Origin: Clostridia bacterium
Lineage (GTDB): Bacteria > Bacillota > Clostridia > Christensenellales > Aristaeellaceae
Length of the DNA stretch: 43,487 nucleotides
Assembly (NCBI GenBank): GCA_017541205.1
Contig: JAFXZO010000002.1
Span: forward strand, 1-43,487
Reading direction: 5' to 3'
The position numbers were made by a program, and so were the translations under genes. The notes under the pieces were generated by a model that was not told where the DNA came from, searched no databases, and saw only the letters and a program-made list of their open reading frames with translations. This document shows, in pieces, positions 14,356 to 22,056 of the stretch (position 1 is its first letter; the number at the start of each line of letters is the position of its first letter).

Positions 14356-15087
14356 ATGAAAAAGCTGATCGCTCTGCTGCTGACCGCCGTAATGGCGCTG
14401 TCCCTGCTGGCTGTTACCGCTTCCGCTGAGGAGGAAGCAAATTGGGCATACGGTGTAACGATTGAAGGTGTGGGCACCATCTACTATGCCAAGGCGTACT
14501 TCTCCCAGGAAAACATCGTAAACCCCTTGACCGCCGCTGCTTATACCGCTGATGAGATCGCTGTCATCGTGGATGGCGCTGCCGCTGATCATGAAGCCTA
14601 TACCTTCCTGCTTCCCGGTGATGCTTTCCTGGGCATGGGCGGTTTCTGGTACGATCAGGATAACACCGCTGCCATCGTGAGCCATGCCGATCCTCTGACG
14701 ATGGATGAAAACGGCGTGTTCTCCACTGCGGAAGGTGAGCAGGTTGCCTCTCCCATTGTCAACTGGGCCTTTGGCGTGACCATCGAGGGTGTGGGCACCA
14801 TTTACTATGGCCGTGAATACTTCGCCAAGGAAGGAATCGTCAATCCTCTGACTGCCGCGCCCTATACGGCAGAAGAAATCGCCACCATCGTGGATGGCGC
14901 TGTGCAAGGCGCTGAAGGCTACACCTTCGATGTGCCTGCTGCCGCGCTGCTGGGCATGAACGGCTTCTGGTATGATGCTGCCAATACCGCCGCCATCACC
15001 AGCCATGCAGACCCGCTGACCATGAATGACGCCGGCGTTTTTTCCACTGCGGACGGCGTAGAGGTCGCTACTCCTATTGCGGAATAA
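14356..15087 (+). CDS. secreted protein of two tandem 107-residue repeats, family not recognised
   Basis: 243 residues. The signal peptide (about 1-24, MKKLIALLL..., cleavage near ASA/E) starts like that of the exported PNPOx-like protein in the divergent operon. The mature part is two repeats, residues 29-135 and 136-243, roughly 65-70% identical. Each has a GVTIEGVGTIYY start, a (I)VNPLTAA.YTA.EIA.IVDGA segment, a LGM.GFWYD motif and an ADPLTM...GVFSTA end. There are no cysteines and no anchor. RBS AAGGAG precedes the ATG. It shares a putative operator with the ACGA-peptide operon. It could bind a ligand or metal outside the cell, but no function can be assigned. Confidence 0.8.
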   Translation: MKKLIALLLTAVMALSLLAVTASAEEEANWAYGVTIEGVGTIYYAKAYFSQENIVNPLTAAAYTADEIAVIVDGAAADHEAYTFLLPGDAFLGMGGFWYDQDNTAAIVSHADPLTMDENGVFSTAEGEQVASPIVNWAFGVTIEGVGTIYYGREYFAKEGIVNPLTAAPYTAEEIATIVDGAVQGAEGYTFDVPAAALLGMNGFWYDAANTAAITSHADPLTMNDAGVFSTADGVEVATPIAE

Positions 15088-15108
15088 AGCGCCCAATAGA
15101 TTATCCAG

Positions 15109-15140
15109 GCTCTGGCAGAAAAATGCCAGAGCTTATGTTG
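15109..15140 (+). terminator. terminator of the secreted repeat gene
   Basis: GCTCTGGCA (15109-15117) and TGCCAGAGC (15124-15132) form a perfect 9-bp stem with an A-rich loop, followed by TTATGTTG, a weak T-tract. Confidence 0.75.
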
Positions 15141-15174
15141 TCTGTAAGCAGTTACAACACGCGCGCGCCGACGC

Positions 15175-15203
15175 TTGCGCGCGGGCCTGTATTCTGGTAT
15201 ACT
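15175..15203 (+). promoter_or_regulatory. probable promoter of the DUF1934 operon
   Basis: TTGCGC (15175-15180), 17-base spacer, TATACT (15198-15203), 22 bases before the start codon at 15225 and just ahead of the GGGAGG RBS. Confidence 0.65.
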
Positions 15204-15224
15204 GTTTAATGGGAGGGTATCCTT

Positions 15225-15662
15225 ATGGAAAAGAAACAGCAAGTGCTATTATCCGTCATGGGCTGGACCCATGAGGACGATGATCCAAGCGATTCCGTCC
15301 GGCTGCTGACCACCGGCACCATGACGGGCGGCAAGGACGCCTGGCGCATCGATTATACCGAAACACAGCCGGACAACGAAAGCAGCGACGTCACCCTGCT
15401 GATGGACAAGGGGGTTGTGACCATGCAGCGCAGCGGCACGTTCGCCACCAGCATGGTGTTTGAGCAGGGCCGGCGTTTTGAGGGCAGCTATCGCACCCCG
15501 TATGGCGATCTGGCGATGGGCGTGTACCCCACGCATGTGAAGTATCAGGTGGAGGATGGGCCGGTCGGCGAAGTGGATCTGACGTATCAATTGGATCTGC
15601 AGGGCCAGTTTGCCGCGATGCATGAGCTGCGCATCCGCTTTTGCCCGTCCGGCAGGCAATGA
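15225..15662 (+). CDS. DUF1934 (YwiB-like) calycin-fold protein
   Basis: 145 residues, RBS GGGAGGG before the ATG. The pattern of short beta strands with EGSYRTPYGDLAMGVYPTHVKYQ and LTYQLDLQG matches the DUF1934/YwiB family of small cytoplasmic beta-barrel proteins, whose biochemical role is not established. It overlaps the following gene by ATGA. In many Firmicutes the gene lies near argS; here it does not. Confidence 0.82.
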   Translation: MEKKQQVLLSVMGWTHEDDDPSDSVRLLTTGTMTGGKDAWRIDYTETQPDNESSDVTLLMDKGVVTMQRSGTFATSMVFEQGRRFEGSYRTPYGDLAMGVYPTHVKYQVEDGPVGEVDLTYQLDLQGQFAAMHELRIRFCPSGRQ

Positions 15663-16135
15663 GCGCGCTGGACGCCTGGCGGCGGCATGCCCGCGCGGCG
15701 ATCCCCCGGGGGTTTCTCAGGCGGGATCGGGGGGACGGGCTGTTCATCAGCGATTATCCCCGGTATCCGGACAGCGGCCCGGTAACGGACGCGCTGCGTC
15801 AGGCCGGGTTCCGGGTGCGGCTGGACGGGCAGCTTGCGGTGCTCGGCCTTTCCCCGGCCGGGATCGAAGCGCAGGCGGCGTCCCTGTGCGGGGAAGCGCG
15901 GCCGACGGATGAAACGCTGTACCTGTGGGCGCTGGCCGGCCGGCTGATACGAAGCGGAGGCGCGGCGACGCAAGCGGATATGCCCCACATCCATTTCACC
16001 TTAAAATGCCTGGACGCGGGCGAGCTGAGCCGCCTGGAAAAAGTGCTGTCCCCTGCTTCGGCGCTGGGCCAGCGGACGCGCCATCCCCTGCCCGCCGTGA
16101 TCGGCCGGCTGATGATGGACCATTTGAATCATTGA
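15659..16135 (+). CDS. hypothetical protein, translationally coupled to DUF1934
   Basis: About 158 residues starting MSALDAWRRHARAAIP from the ATG at 15659, which overlaps the DUF1934 stop. The sequence is Arg-, Ala- and Leu-rich with no transmembrane segment, signal peptide or motif I recognise. Segments such as GDGLFISDYPRYPD and a predicted helical C-terminus (CLDAGELSRLEKVLSPASALGQ) suggest a folded cytoplasmic protein. The overlap and conserved coding frame support it as a real gene. Function unknown. Confidence 0.7.
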   Translation: MSALDAWRRHARAAIPRGFLRRDRGDGLFISDYPRYPDSGPVTDALRQAGFRVRLDGQLAVLGLSPAGIEAQAASLCGEARPTDETLYLWALAGRLIRSGGAATQADMPHIHFTLKCLDAGELSRLEKVLSPASALGQRTRHPLPAVIGRLMMDHLNH

Positions 16136-16161
16136 TTTTTTATACGGAAAGAAGGGGTTGT

Positions 16162-16812
16162 ATGCTGATTACCTATCACGGGCATTCGGAATTCTATCTG
16201 GAAGGCGCGGACGGCTTTGCCCTGCTTACCGACCCGTACGACGGCCATGTGGGCTATCCCATGCTGCGCTGCCGCGCGGACGCGGTGACGGTCTCCCACG
16301 GCCACGGCGACCATAATTACGTGCAAAAGGCGTATGGCGCGCCCGCGATCATCGACGGCGCAGGAGAATGGCGGATCGCGCCGGAGGTGACGGTGACCGC
16401 CATCCCGTCCGTGCACGACGACGCGAACGGCGAAAAACGCGGCAAAAACCTGCTCATGAAAATCGAAATGGAGGGCCTGGCCCTGGCGCATCTCGGCGAT
16501 CAGGGGATCAGGCTTACGCCGGAGCAGGTGAAGGCCCTGGGCAGGATCGACATCCTGATGCTCCCCGTCGGCGGCTTTTTCACCGTCGACGCGAAAACGG
16601 CCAGGGAAATCGTTGCGCAGGTGAATCCCCGGGTGGTCATTCCCATGCACTATAAAACCAGCGTGAACGCGGACTGGCCCATCAGCGACGAAACGGAGTT
16701 CCTGCGCCTGATGGGGGCGGAAGGCGTATCGCCCTTGCCGCTGCTGCGCGTTACCAAGGGCGATTTGAGCGAACAGCCCGCCCTGGCGCTGCTGGACTGG
16801 CGCAAGGCGTGA
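16162..16812 (+). CDS. MBL-fold metal-dependent hydrolase (UPF0173/UlaG-like)
   Basis: 216 residues, start ATG 16162 behind an AAGAAGGGG RBS. The metallo-beta-lactamase signature is SHGHGDHNY (H46, H48, D50, H51). Further metal ligands are probably supplied by the SVHDD and AHLGDQG segments and the late PMHYKT histidine. The compact size and HGHSEFYLEG start fit the UPF0173/UlaG-like group of single-domain hydrolases. The substrate is unknown. It is followed 18 bases later by the polysaccharide deacetylase gene. Confidence 0.9.
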   Translation: MLITYHGHSEFYLEGADGFALLTDPYDGHVGYPMLRCRADAVTVSHGHGDHNYVQKAYGAPAIIDGAGEWRIAPEVTVTAIPSVHDDANGEKRGKNLLMKIEMEGLALAHLGDQGIRLTPEQVKALGRIDILMLPVGGFFTVDAKTAREIVAQVNPRVVIPMHYKTSVNADWPISDETEFLRLMGAEGVSPLPLLRVTKGDLSEQPALALLDWRKA

Positions 16813-16830
16813 CGGAAGGAGACGCTTTCC

Positions 16831-17472
16831 ATGATTTCCCAAAAGCTGGTTTCCCTCACCTTTGACGACGGGCCGAACACCGCCATTACCCCGCAGGTGC
16901 TGGATATCCTGGAAGAAAACGGCATCGTCGCCTCCTTTTTCCTGATCGCCGCGAGCATTACAGAGGAATCCGAGAAGGTGGCGCGGCGGGCGTTTGAGAT
17001 GGGCTGCGAAATCAACAACCATTCCGTGACCCATCCGTTCATGGGCAAGATGACCCAGGAGGAGATCCGCCGGGAGATCGACCCCTGCACGGAAGCGGTC
17101 AAGCGCATCACCGGCAGGGCGCCCCGGTTTTTCCGTCCGCCCTTTATCGACGTGAGCAGGACGCTGTTTGACACCGTGGACATGACGTTCATCTGCGGCG
17201 TCGGGTGCGAGGACTGGGTGCCCACGGTGTCCGCCGAGGAACGCGCGCGCCGCATCCTGGAAAACCCACAGGACGGCGATCTGTTCCTGCTGCACGATAT
17301 GCCGGGCAACGTGAACACCGTCGAAGCGCTCAAGGTGGTCATCCCCGAGCTCAAAGCCCGCGGCTTCGGCTTTGCCACCTGCGGCCAGCTGTTTGACGCA
17401 AAGGGCGTTACCCCCGTGCGCGGGAGGCTCTATTCCAACGTGCTGCAAACGGAGGACTGCAACGGCCTGTAG
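16831..17472 (+). CDS. polysaccharide deacetylase (NodB-homology, CE4)
   Basis: 213 residues. CE4 motifs are visible: LTFDDGPN (motif 1, catalytic base and metal Asp, residues about 9-16), NHSVTHPF (motif 2, the HxxxH metal pair), RFFRPPF (motif 3, here RPPF rather than RPPYG) and a late LLHD. No signal peptide or membrane segment is present, so an intracellular or non-classically exported enzyme is indicated, unlike cell-wall GlcNAc deacetylases. RBS GGAAGGAGA precedes the ATG. It may act on chitooligosaccharides or a sugar precursor; the substrate cannot be read. Confidence 0.88.
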   Translation: MISQKLVSLTFDDGPNTAITPQVLDILEENGIVASFFLIAASITEESEKVARRAFEMGCEINNHSVTHPFMGKMTQEEIRREIDPCTEAVKRITGRAPRFFRPPFIDVSRTLFDTVDMTFICGVGCEDWVPTVSAEERARRILENPQDGDLFLLHDMPGNVNTVEALKVVIPELKARGFGFATCGQLFDAKGVTPVRGRLYSNVLQTEDCNGL

Positions 17473-17521
17473 GAGCGGAAGGCTTTTGTGCGAACGGGAC
17501 GCCTCATTTTTTGCGCAGCAT

Positions 17522-17590
17522 TTGCATTCTTACCCAAGTTGACGTATAATATATAAGATTCTGCCTCGATGGATCGGTTTTGTATACAAA
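17522..17590 (+). promoter_or_regulatory. promoter and GTATAC-centred palindromic operator of the SDR/oxoamine synthase operon
   Basis: TTGCAT (17522-17527), 17 bases, TATAAT (17545-17550). About 28 bases after the -10 lies the perfect 12-bp palindrome TTTGTATACAAA (17579-17590), flanked by GG and CC, where a bound repressor would block elongation. The same core occurs upstream of the sugar importer at 36002-36011. Palindromes of this form are typical of GntR-family regulators. Confidence 0.7.
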
Positions 17591-17634
17591 CCTTTCCAAA
17601 ATGGTGGAATAACCGCCGGGACGGGAGGTTCGCC

Positions 17635-18468
17635 ATGAAAAGCGGTGAAAAAACCCAGGTGGTATGGATCACCGGCGCGTCCAGCGGCCTGGGGCTGCAT
17701 ACGGCCCAGGCGTTGGTCCGCGCGGGATTTACCGTGGTGGCCGGGGCCCGTTCCTTCGGGAAGGGCAAGACGGTTCCCGGCTGCGAGTGCCTGCCGCTGG
17801 ACGTAACGGACGCGGAGAGCATCCGCGCTTTTACGCAGGGGGCGCTTTCCCTGCACGGGGCGCCGGATGCGCTGGTCAACTGCGCGGGCATGCTGGTTTT
17901 AGGGGCTTGCGAAAGCTACGCGCTCAGCGAGCTTCGCCAGGTGATGGAGACCAACTTCTTCGGCCAGGCGGCGATGATTTCCGCCGCGCTGCCGCTGATG
18001 CGCCAAAAAGGCCGCGGCCGGATCGTGAATTTTTCCTCCATCAACGGGCTGCTGGGCATCCCCTTTGAAGGGGCGTATACCGCAAGCAAGCACGCGGTGG
18101 AGGGGTATTCGGAGTGCCTGGCGCTGGAGGTTAAGCCCTTCCATATCGAAGTGATGCTGGTGGAGCCGGGGGATCATCGGAGCGGCAGCAAGCTGTACCG
18201 CCGCCATTCCCAAGGCATGGGCGACGATTCGCCCTACAGGGCGGCCTTTGATCTGGGCACCCGGATGATCGCCCATGACGAAGAAAACGGCTCTGACCCG
18301 GACAGGCTGGGCGATAAGATCGCCAAAGCCCTGCGCCGCCGCCGCCTGCCCCGCAGGCTGCGGGTGGCGAAAATGGACCAGCATCTTGCCGTGCTCCTGC
18401 ACGATGTGCTTCCCAATCGGCTGTTTGAAAGGATCATCGGCAGCTATTACAGCAAACCCATCCAGTGA
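17635..18468 (+). CDS. short-chain dehydrogenase/reductase, candidate 3-keto-base reductase
   Basis: 277 residues from the ATG at 17635, with GGGAGG seven bases upstream; the longer frame from 17569 crosses the operator and lacks an RBS. The classical SDR pattern is complete: TGASSGLG (cofactor site), NCAG, the catalytic Ser in NFSSING and YTASK (YxxxK). The C-terminal part (LRRRRLPRRLRVAKMDQHLAVLLHD region) is basic and hydrophobic, suggesting contact with membrane or a lipid substrate. The next gene, 89 bases on, encodes an acyl ligase-ACP-oxoamine synthase. That pairing parallels serine palmitoyltransferase with 3-ketosphinganine reductase, so reduction of an acyl aminoketone is the likely reaction. 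This is an inference. Confidence 0.88.
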   Translation: MKSGEKTQVVWITGASSGLGLHTAQALVRAGFTVVAGARSFGKGKTVPGCECLPLDVTDAESIRAFTQGALSLHGAPDALVNCAGMLVLGACESYALSELRQVMETNFFGQAAMISAALPLMRQKGRGRIVNFSSINGLLGIPFEGAYTASKHAVEGYSECLALEVKPFHIEVMLVEPGDHRSGSKLYRRHSQGMGDDSPYRAAFDLGTRMIAHDEENGSDPDRLGDKIAKALRRRRLPRRLRVAKMDQHLAVLLHDVLPNRLFERIIGSYYSKPIQ

Positions 18469-18557
18469 CTGCGCCGGAGCGCAGCGGCTATCCTGCCAGA
18501 GAACCGGGAAAGCGGAACGCGGCCCGGAGGCGACCAAAGGGAATCGAGGGAACAAGC

Positions 18558-21500
18558 ATGAGTGAAGTGCTCGCCCGCAGCGAACGATTGCGGGAGAAAA
18601 TGACGCTGGAAAACTTATTTGAAATCATCAGCGGCGACGGCGAAAAGGTGGCCGCCCGGTATCTGGACGGGAACGAGGAAAAAGCCGTCACCTACGCCGA
18701 ATACCGCAAGCGCGCCTTTGCCTGCGCCAAGGAGCTGCGAAAAAAGCTTGGCGAACAAAACAAGGGCAAGTTCGTCGGCATCCAGGCCGATACCTGCCCT
18801 TCCTGGTTTTTTCTGTTCTGGGGCGTGATCGCCGCGGGCTATAACGCGGTGCTCATGGATTTCACCCTGAACGATGAAATGACCGCCTATATCCTGCGCC
18901 AGGCCGGGGCCATCGCCCTGATCACCAAGACGCCCAGGCAGCTGAACGGCAATGTTACGCAGTTCACCATCGCCCAAATGGAACAGCTTTCCGACGCTTC
19001 GGGCTTCCAGCCGTCGTTTGGCGATATGGTGGCCCTGTGCACCTCGGGCACCACGGACACCAGCCGCGTCTTCGTTTATAACGCGCAGGCCGTGTGCGCC
19101 CAGGTGCTCAACGCCGAAATGCTCTATCACGCCAACAAGCGCATCATCTGCGATGAGCCGCGGCGGCAGCTGGCGTTTTTGCCGTATCATCACATTTTCG
19201 GTTTTATGGTGTGCCTCCAGTGGATCCATTTCCTGGGCTATGAAACGGTGTACTTAAAGGACCGCAGCCCCAAAACCATCCAGGAGACCGCCCAGCGCTT
19301 CAAGATCACCCACCTGATGGCCGTGCCCCTGCTCGCCAACAACCTGTCCGTGGCGCTGGGCAAAAAGGTCGCCAAGGAAACGCGCTTCAAGCGTGCCGCC
19401 TTTAAGACGCTGCGCGGGCTGTCCCTGGCGCTCCAGAGCGTCGCCCCCGGGTTCGGGCTGGATTTTGCCAGGAACGTGCTTTTTAAGTCCGTCACCTCCC
19501 AGATCCTGGGCCCCGACGTCCGCTGCATCATCCTGGGCGGCAGCCATACGCCCAAGGAGCATATGCGCACGCTCAGCGCCCTGGGGTATTTCACCGTTTC
19601 CGGCTTTGGCATGACGGAAACGGGCATCACCTCCGTCGAAACCAACATGAACGTCATCACCCGCACCTCCGGGTCCGTCGGCCGTCCGCTGGCCAGCGCC
19701 GAATACCGGGTGCAGAGCGACGGCGAAAAATCCAACCGCGGCGAAATGTATATCCGCGGCAACACCATCCATACGGGGCGGCTGGTGGAGGGCAAGCTCC
19801 TGCCGCCGGGCCTGGATGAAGAGGGCTGGTTCCGCACCGGCGACGTGGTGCGCCTGGAAAAGGGCAACCGCATGTATGTGGAAGGGCGCGCCAAGGACGT
19901 CATCATCAACGAATCCGGCGAAAACGTGTATCCCGACGAGATCGAGGACGCGTTCGGCGCGCTGGAGGGCGTGGATCAGTTCTGCGTGCTGGGCCTGAAA
20001 TCCCGCAAGAAGGAAAAAGAAGAAAAGGGCATCCTCTCCCATATCCCGCATCCGCATCTGCCGGGCAAGAAAAAGGCGGCGGTGGATTATGAGGACATCA
20101 CCCTGGTCATCAACGTGGGCCAGCACTATAAGGACGACGAGTACATTTCCGGCATCATGGCCCAGGTGCGCAAGATCAACGGCGCCCTGCCCGCCTTGAA
20201 GCGCGTCAGCCGCGTCCTGGCGACCCCCGAAAAGTTCCAGACCGCCGGCGGCATCAAGGTCAAGCGCCTCGCGCTCAAAAAGGAAATCGAGGAAAACAAG
20301 CTGGCCTACCGCGATATCGATTTTAACCGCATGGCCGAAGCCTCCCAGGAGCCCAAGCCCCTCGTGCAGCAGGAAAACACGCCCTCCGATCTGCAATTGG
20401 AGGAAATCAAGCAAAAGGTGCGCCGCGTGTACGCCGAAACGCTTGATGTCCAGCCGGACCAGATCAGGGACGACGCGCACTTCATCGACGAGTTGGGCGG
20501 CGACAGCCTGCAGGTGCTGGGCGTGAGCCTCAAGATCGAGGAGCAGTTCAACGTGCTGATCCCCACCGAGGAATACGGCAAGTGCACCACGGTCAACGAC
20601 CTGTCCGCCCTGCTGTACGCCAAGGTGCGCGGCAACGTGGCCTATGAGAGCAGCGCGCCCGAAAGCCAGGAGCCCGTCACGCCCATTACCCGCTTTGAGG
20701 ATTCCCCGGAATACCAGGCGTTTCAAAAGCGCTATGAATCGCTGATGGGCGAAGGCCAGGAAAACCCTTACTTCGTCGCCCATGATTCGCCGCTGCTGGA
20801 CAAGAGCTTCGTGGACGGCCAGTGGATGCTGGATTTCGGCTCCTACAACTATGTTGGCATGAGCGGCCGGGAGGAAACGAAGGCCGCCGCCAAGGCCGCC
20901 ATCGACAAGTACGGCACCTCTGCTTCCGGCAGCCGCCTGCTTGCCGGTGAAAAGACGCTGCATAAGGAATTGGAGGCCGCCATCGCCGAATGGAAGCACA
21001 CCGAAAGCGCGCTGGTGCTGGTGGGCGGGCACTCCACGAACGTGACCTGCGTCGGCAATTTCTGCGGCAAGGGCGATCTGATCGTCTACGACGCCATTGC
21101 CCATAACTCCATCGAGCAGGGCTGCCGCCTTTCCCAGGCGACCGCCAAGCCCTTCCCGCACAGCGACGTCAAGGCGCTGGAAAGCATCCTGCGCAATCAG
21201 CGTCATAAGTTCGGCAAGGTGCTCATCGTGATCGAAGGCGCGTATTCCATGGACGGCGATATCGCGCCGGTGCCCGAGTTCGTGGCGCTCAAAAAGAAAT
21301 ACGGCTGCTTCCTGATGGTGGACGAGGCGCACTCCGCCTGCGTGATCGGCAAGACCGGCGGCGGCGTGGACGAATATTTCGGCCTGGCCCCGGACGACAT
21401 CGACATCAAGTACGGCACGCTCAGCAAGGGCCTGGGCACCTGCGGCGGTTATCTGGCCGGCAGCCGCGCGATCATCGATTATATGCGCTATAACCTGCCC

Positions 21501-21899
21501 GGGTTCGTCTTCTCCGTGGGCATTTCGCCGCCCCTTGCCGCGGCAAGCCTGGAGGCCATCAAGCTTTTGCGCAGCGATCCCACCATCATGGAACGGCTGC
21601 ACCGCAACATCAAATGCTTCATGGAAGAAGCGCATAAGCGCCATTTCAACACCTGCCTGGCCGGCGAAACGGCCATCCTGCCCATCCTGGTCGGCAAGGA
21701 CGAGGACGCCTGGGAGCTGAGCAACCGCCTGCGCAGGAAGGGCGTGATCGTGCCCCCCGCCGTGTACCCCGCCGTGCCTAAGAACAAGGCCCGCCTGCGT
21801 TTCTGCGTCATCAGCGAGCATCAGCCCGAGGAAATCGTCGAAGCGCTGGATAAGCTGCAGGAATGCGCCAAGGAAGCGGGCATCCAATTGCCGGAGTGA
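18558..21899 (+). CDS. tri-domain acyl-adenylate ligase / ACP / alpha-oxoamine synthase fusion
   Basis: 1113 residues from ATG 18558 (MSEVLARSERL...). Residues about 1-595 are an AMP-forming acyl ligase: CTSGTTDTSRVFVY (phosphate loop, about 160, lacking the usual GxPK), GFGMTETG, WFRTGDVV and GGIKVKR near its end. Residues about 620-705 are an acyl carrier protein with GGDSLQ, the phosphopantetheine serine being S650. Residues about 735-1113 are a PLP alpha-oxoamine synthase: NYVGMSG, YGTSASGSRLLAG, VDEAHS and YGTLSKGLG with PLP lysine K957. Such synthases (SPT, KBL, BioF, HemA) condense an acyl thioester with an amino acid and release CO2. All steps from free acid to aminoketone could occur on one chain. 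Product class (sphingoid, sulfonolipid-like or other) is unknown. Confidence 0.92.
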   Translation: MSEVLARSERLREKMTLENLFEIISGDGEKVAARYLDGNEEKAVTYAEYRKRAFACAKELRKKLGEQNKGKFVGIQADTCPSWFFLFWGVIAAGYNAVLMDFTLNDEMTAYILRQAGAIALITKTPRQLNGNVTQFTIAQMEQLSDASGFQPSFGDMVALCTSGTTDTSRVFVYNAQAVCAQVLNAEMLYHANKRIICDEPRRQLAFLPYHHIFGFMVCLQWIHFLGYETVYLKDRSPKTIQETAQRFKITHLMAVPLLANNLSVALGKKVAKETRFKRAAFKTLRGLSLALQSVAPGFGLDFARNVLFKSVTSQILGPDVRCIILGGSHTPKEHMRTLSALGYFTVSGFGMTETGITSVETNMNVITRTSGSVGRPLASAEYRVQSDGEKSNRGEMYIRGNTIHTGRLVEGKLLPPGLDEEGWFRTGDVVRLEKGNRMYVEGRAKDVIINESGENVYPDEIEDAFGALEGVDQFCVLGLKSRKKEKEEKGILSHIPHPHLPGKKKAAVDYEDITLVINVGQHYKDDEYISGIMAQVRKINGALPALKRVSRVLATPEKFQTAGGIKVKRLALKKEIEENKLAYRDIDFNRMAEASQEPKPLVQQENTPSDLQLEEIKQKVRRVYAETLDVQPDQIRDDAHFIDELGGDSLQVLGVSLKIEEQFNVLIPTEEYGKCTTVNDLSALLYAKVRGNVAYESSAPESQEPVTPITRFEDSPEYQAFQKRYESLMGEGQENPYFVAHDSPLLDKSFVDGQWMLDFGSYNYVGMSGREETKAAAKAAIDKYGTSASGSRLLAGEKTLHKELEAAIAEWKHTESALVLVGGHSTNVTCVGNFCGKGDLIVYDAIAHNSIEQGCRLSQATAKPFPHSDVKALESILRNQRHKFGKVLIVIEGAYSMDGDIAPVPEFVALKKKYGCFLMVDEAHSACVIGKTGGGVDEYFGLAPDDIDIKYGTLSKGLGTCGGYLAGSRAIIDYMRYNLPGFVFSVGISPPLAAASLEAIKLLRSDPTIMERLHRNIKCFMEEAHKRHFNTCLAGETAILPILVGKDEDAWELSNRLRRKGVIVPPAVYPAVPKNKARLRFCVISEHQPEEIVEALDKLQECAKEAGIQLPE

Positions 21900-21919
21900 C
21901 CGGAACCGGATTTTTTCCT

Positions 21920-21976
21920 GGGGGGACCATTCTTTGGCCTCCAAAGAATGGTCCCCCAGACCCCCTTCCAAGAAAG
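21920..21976. repeat. palindromic dispersed repeat, copy A
   Basis: GGGGGACCATTCTTTGG (21921-21937) and CCAAAGAATGGTCCCCC (21941-21957) form a perfect 17-bp stem with a CCT loop, followed by AGACCCCCTTCCAAGAAAGC. Copies B (27227) and C (33620, inverted) share the stem pattern and the CTTCC-AGAAAGC tail. It lies between two plus-strand genes. Confidence 0.85.
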
Positions 21977-22056
21977 CCATATTATTTTACCATCATACGA
22001 CGTATTGCGATCACAAGCTATTGTTCTGAACAACAAGTACAGGGAGGGCGCGCGTC

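Noticed and set aside
19254-21980. 908-codon minus-strand frame opposite the ligase-ACP-synthase gene
   Set aside because: It is a shadow of the GC-rich coding strand: His-, Gln- and Ala-rich sequence without motifs, opposite a gene with three clear catalytic domains.
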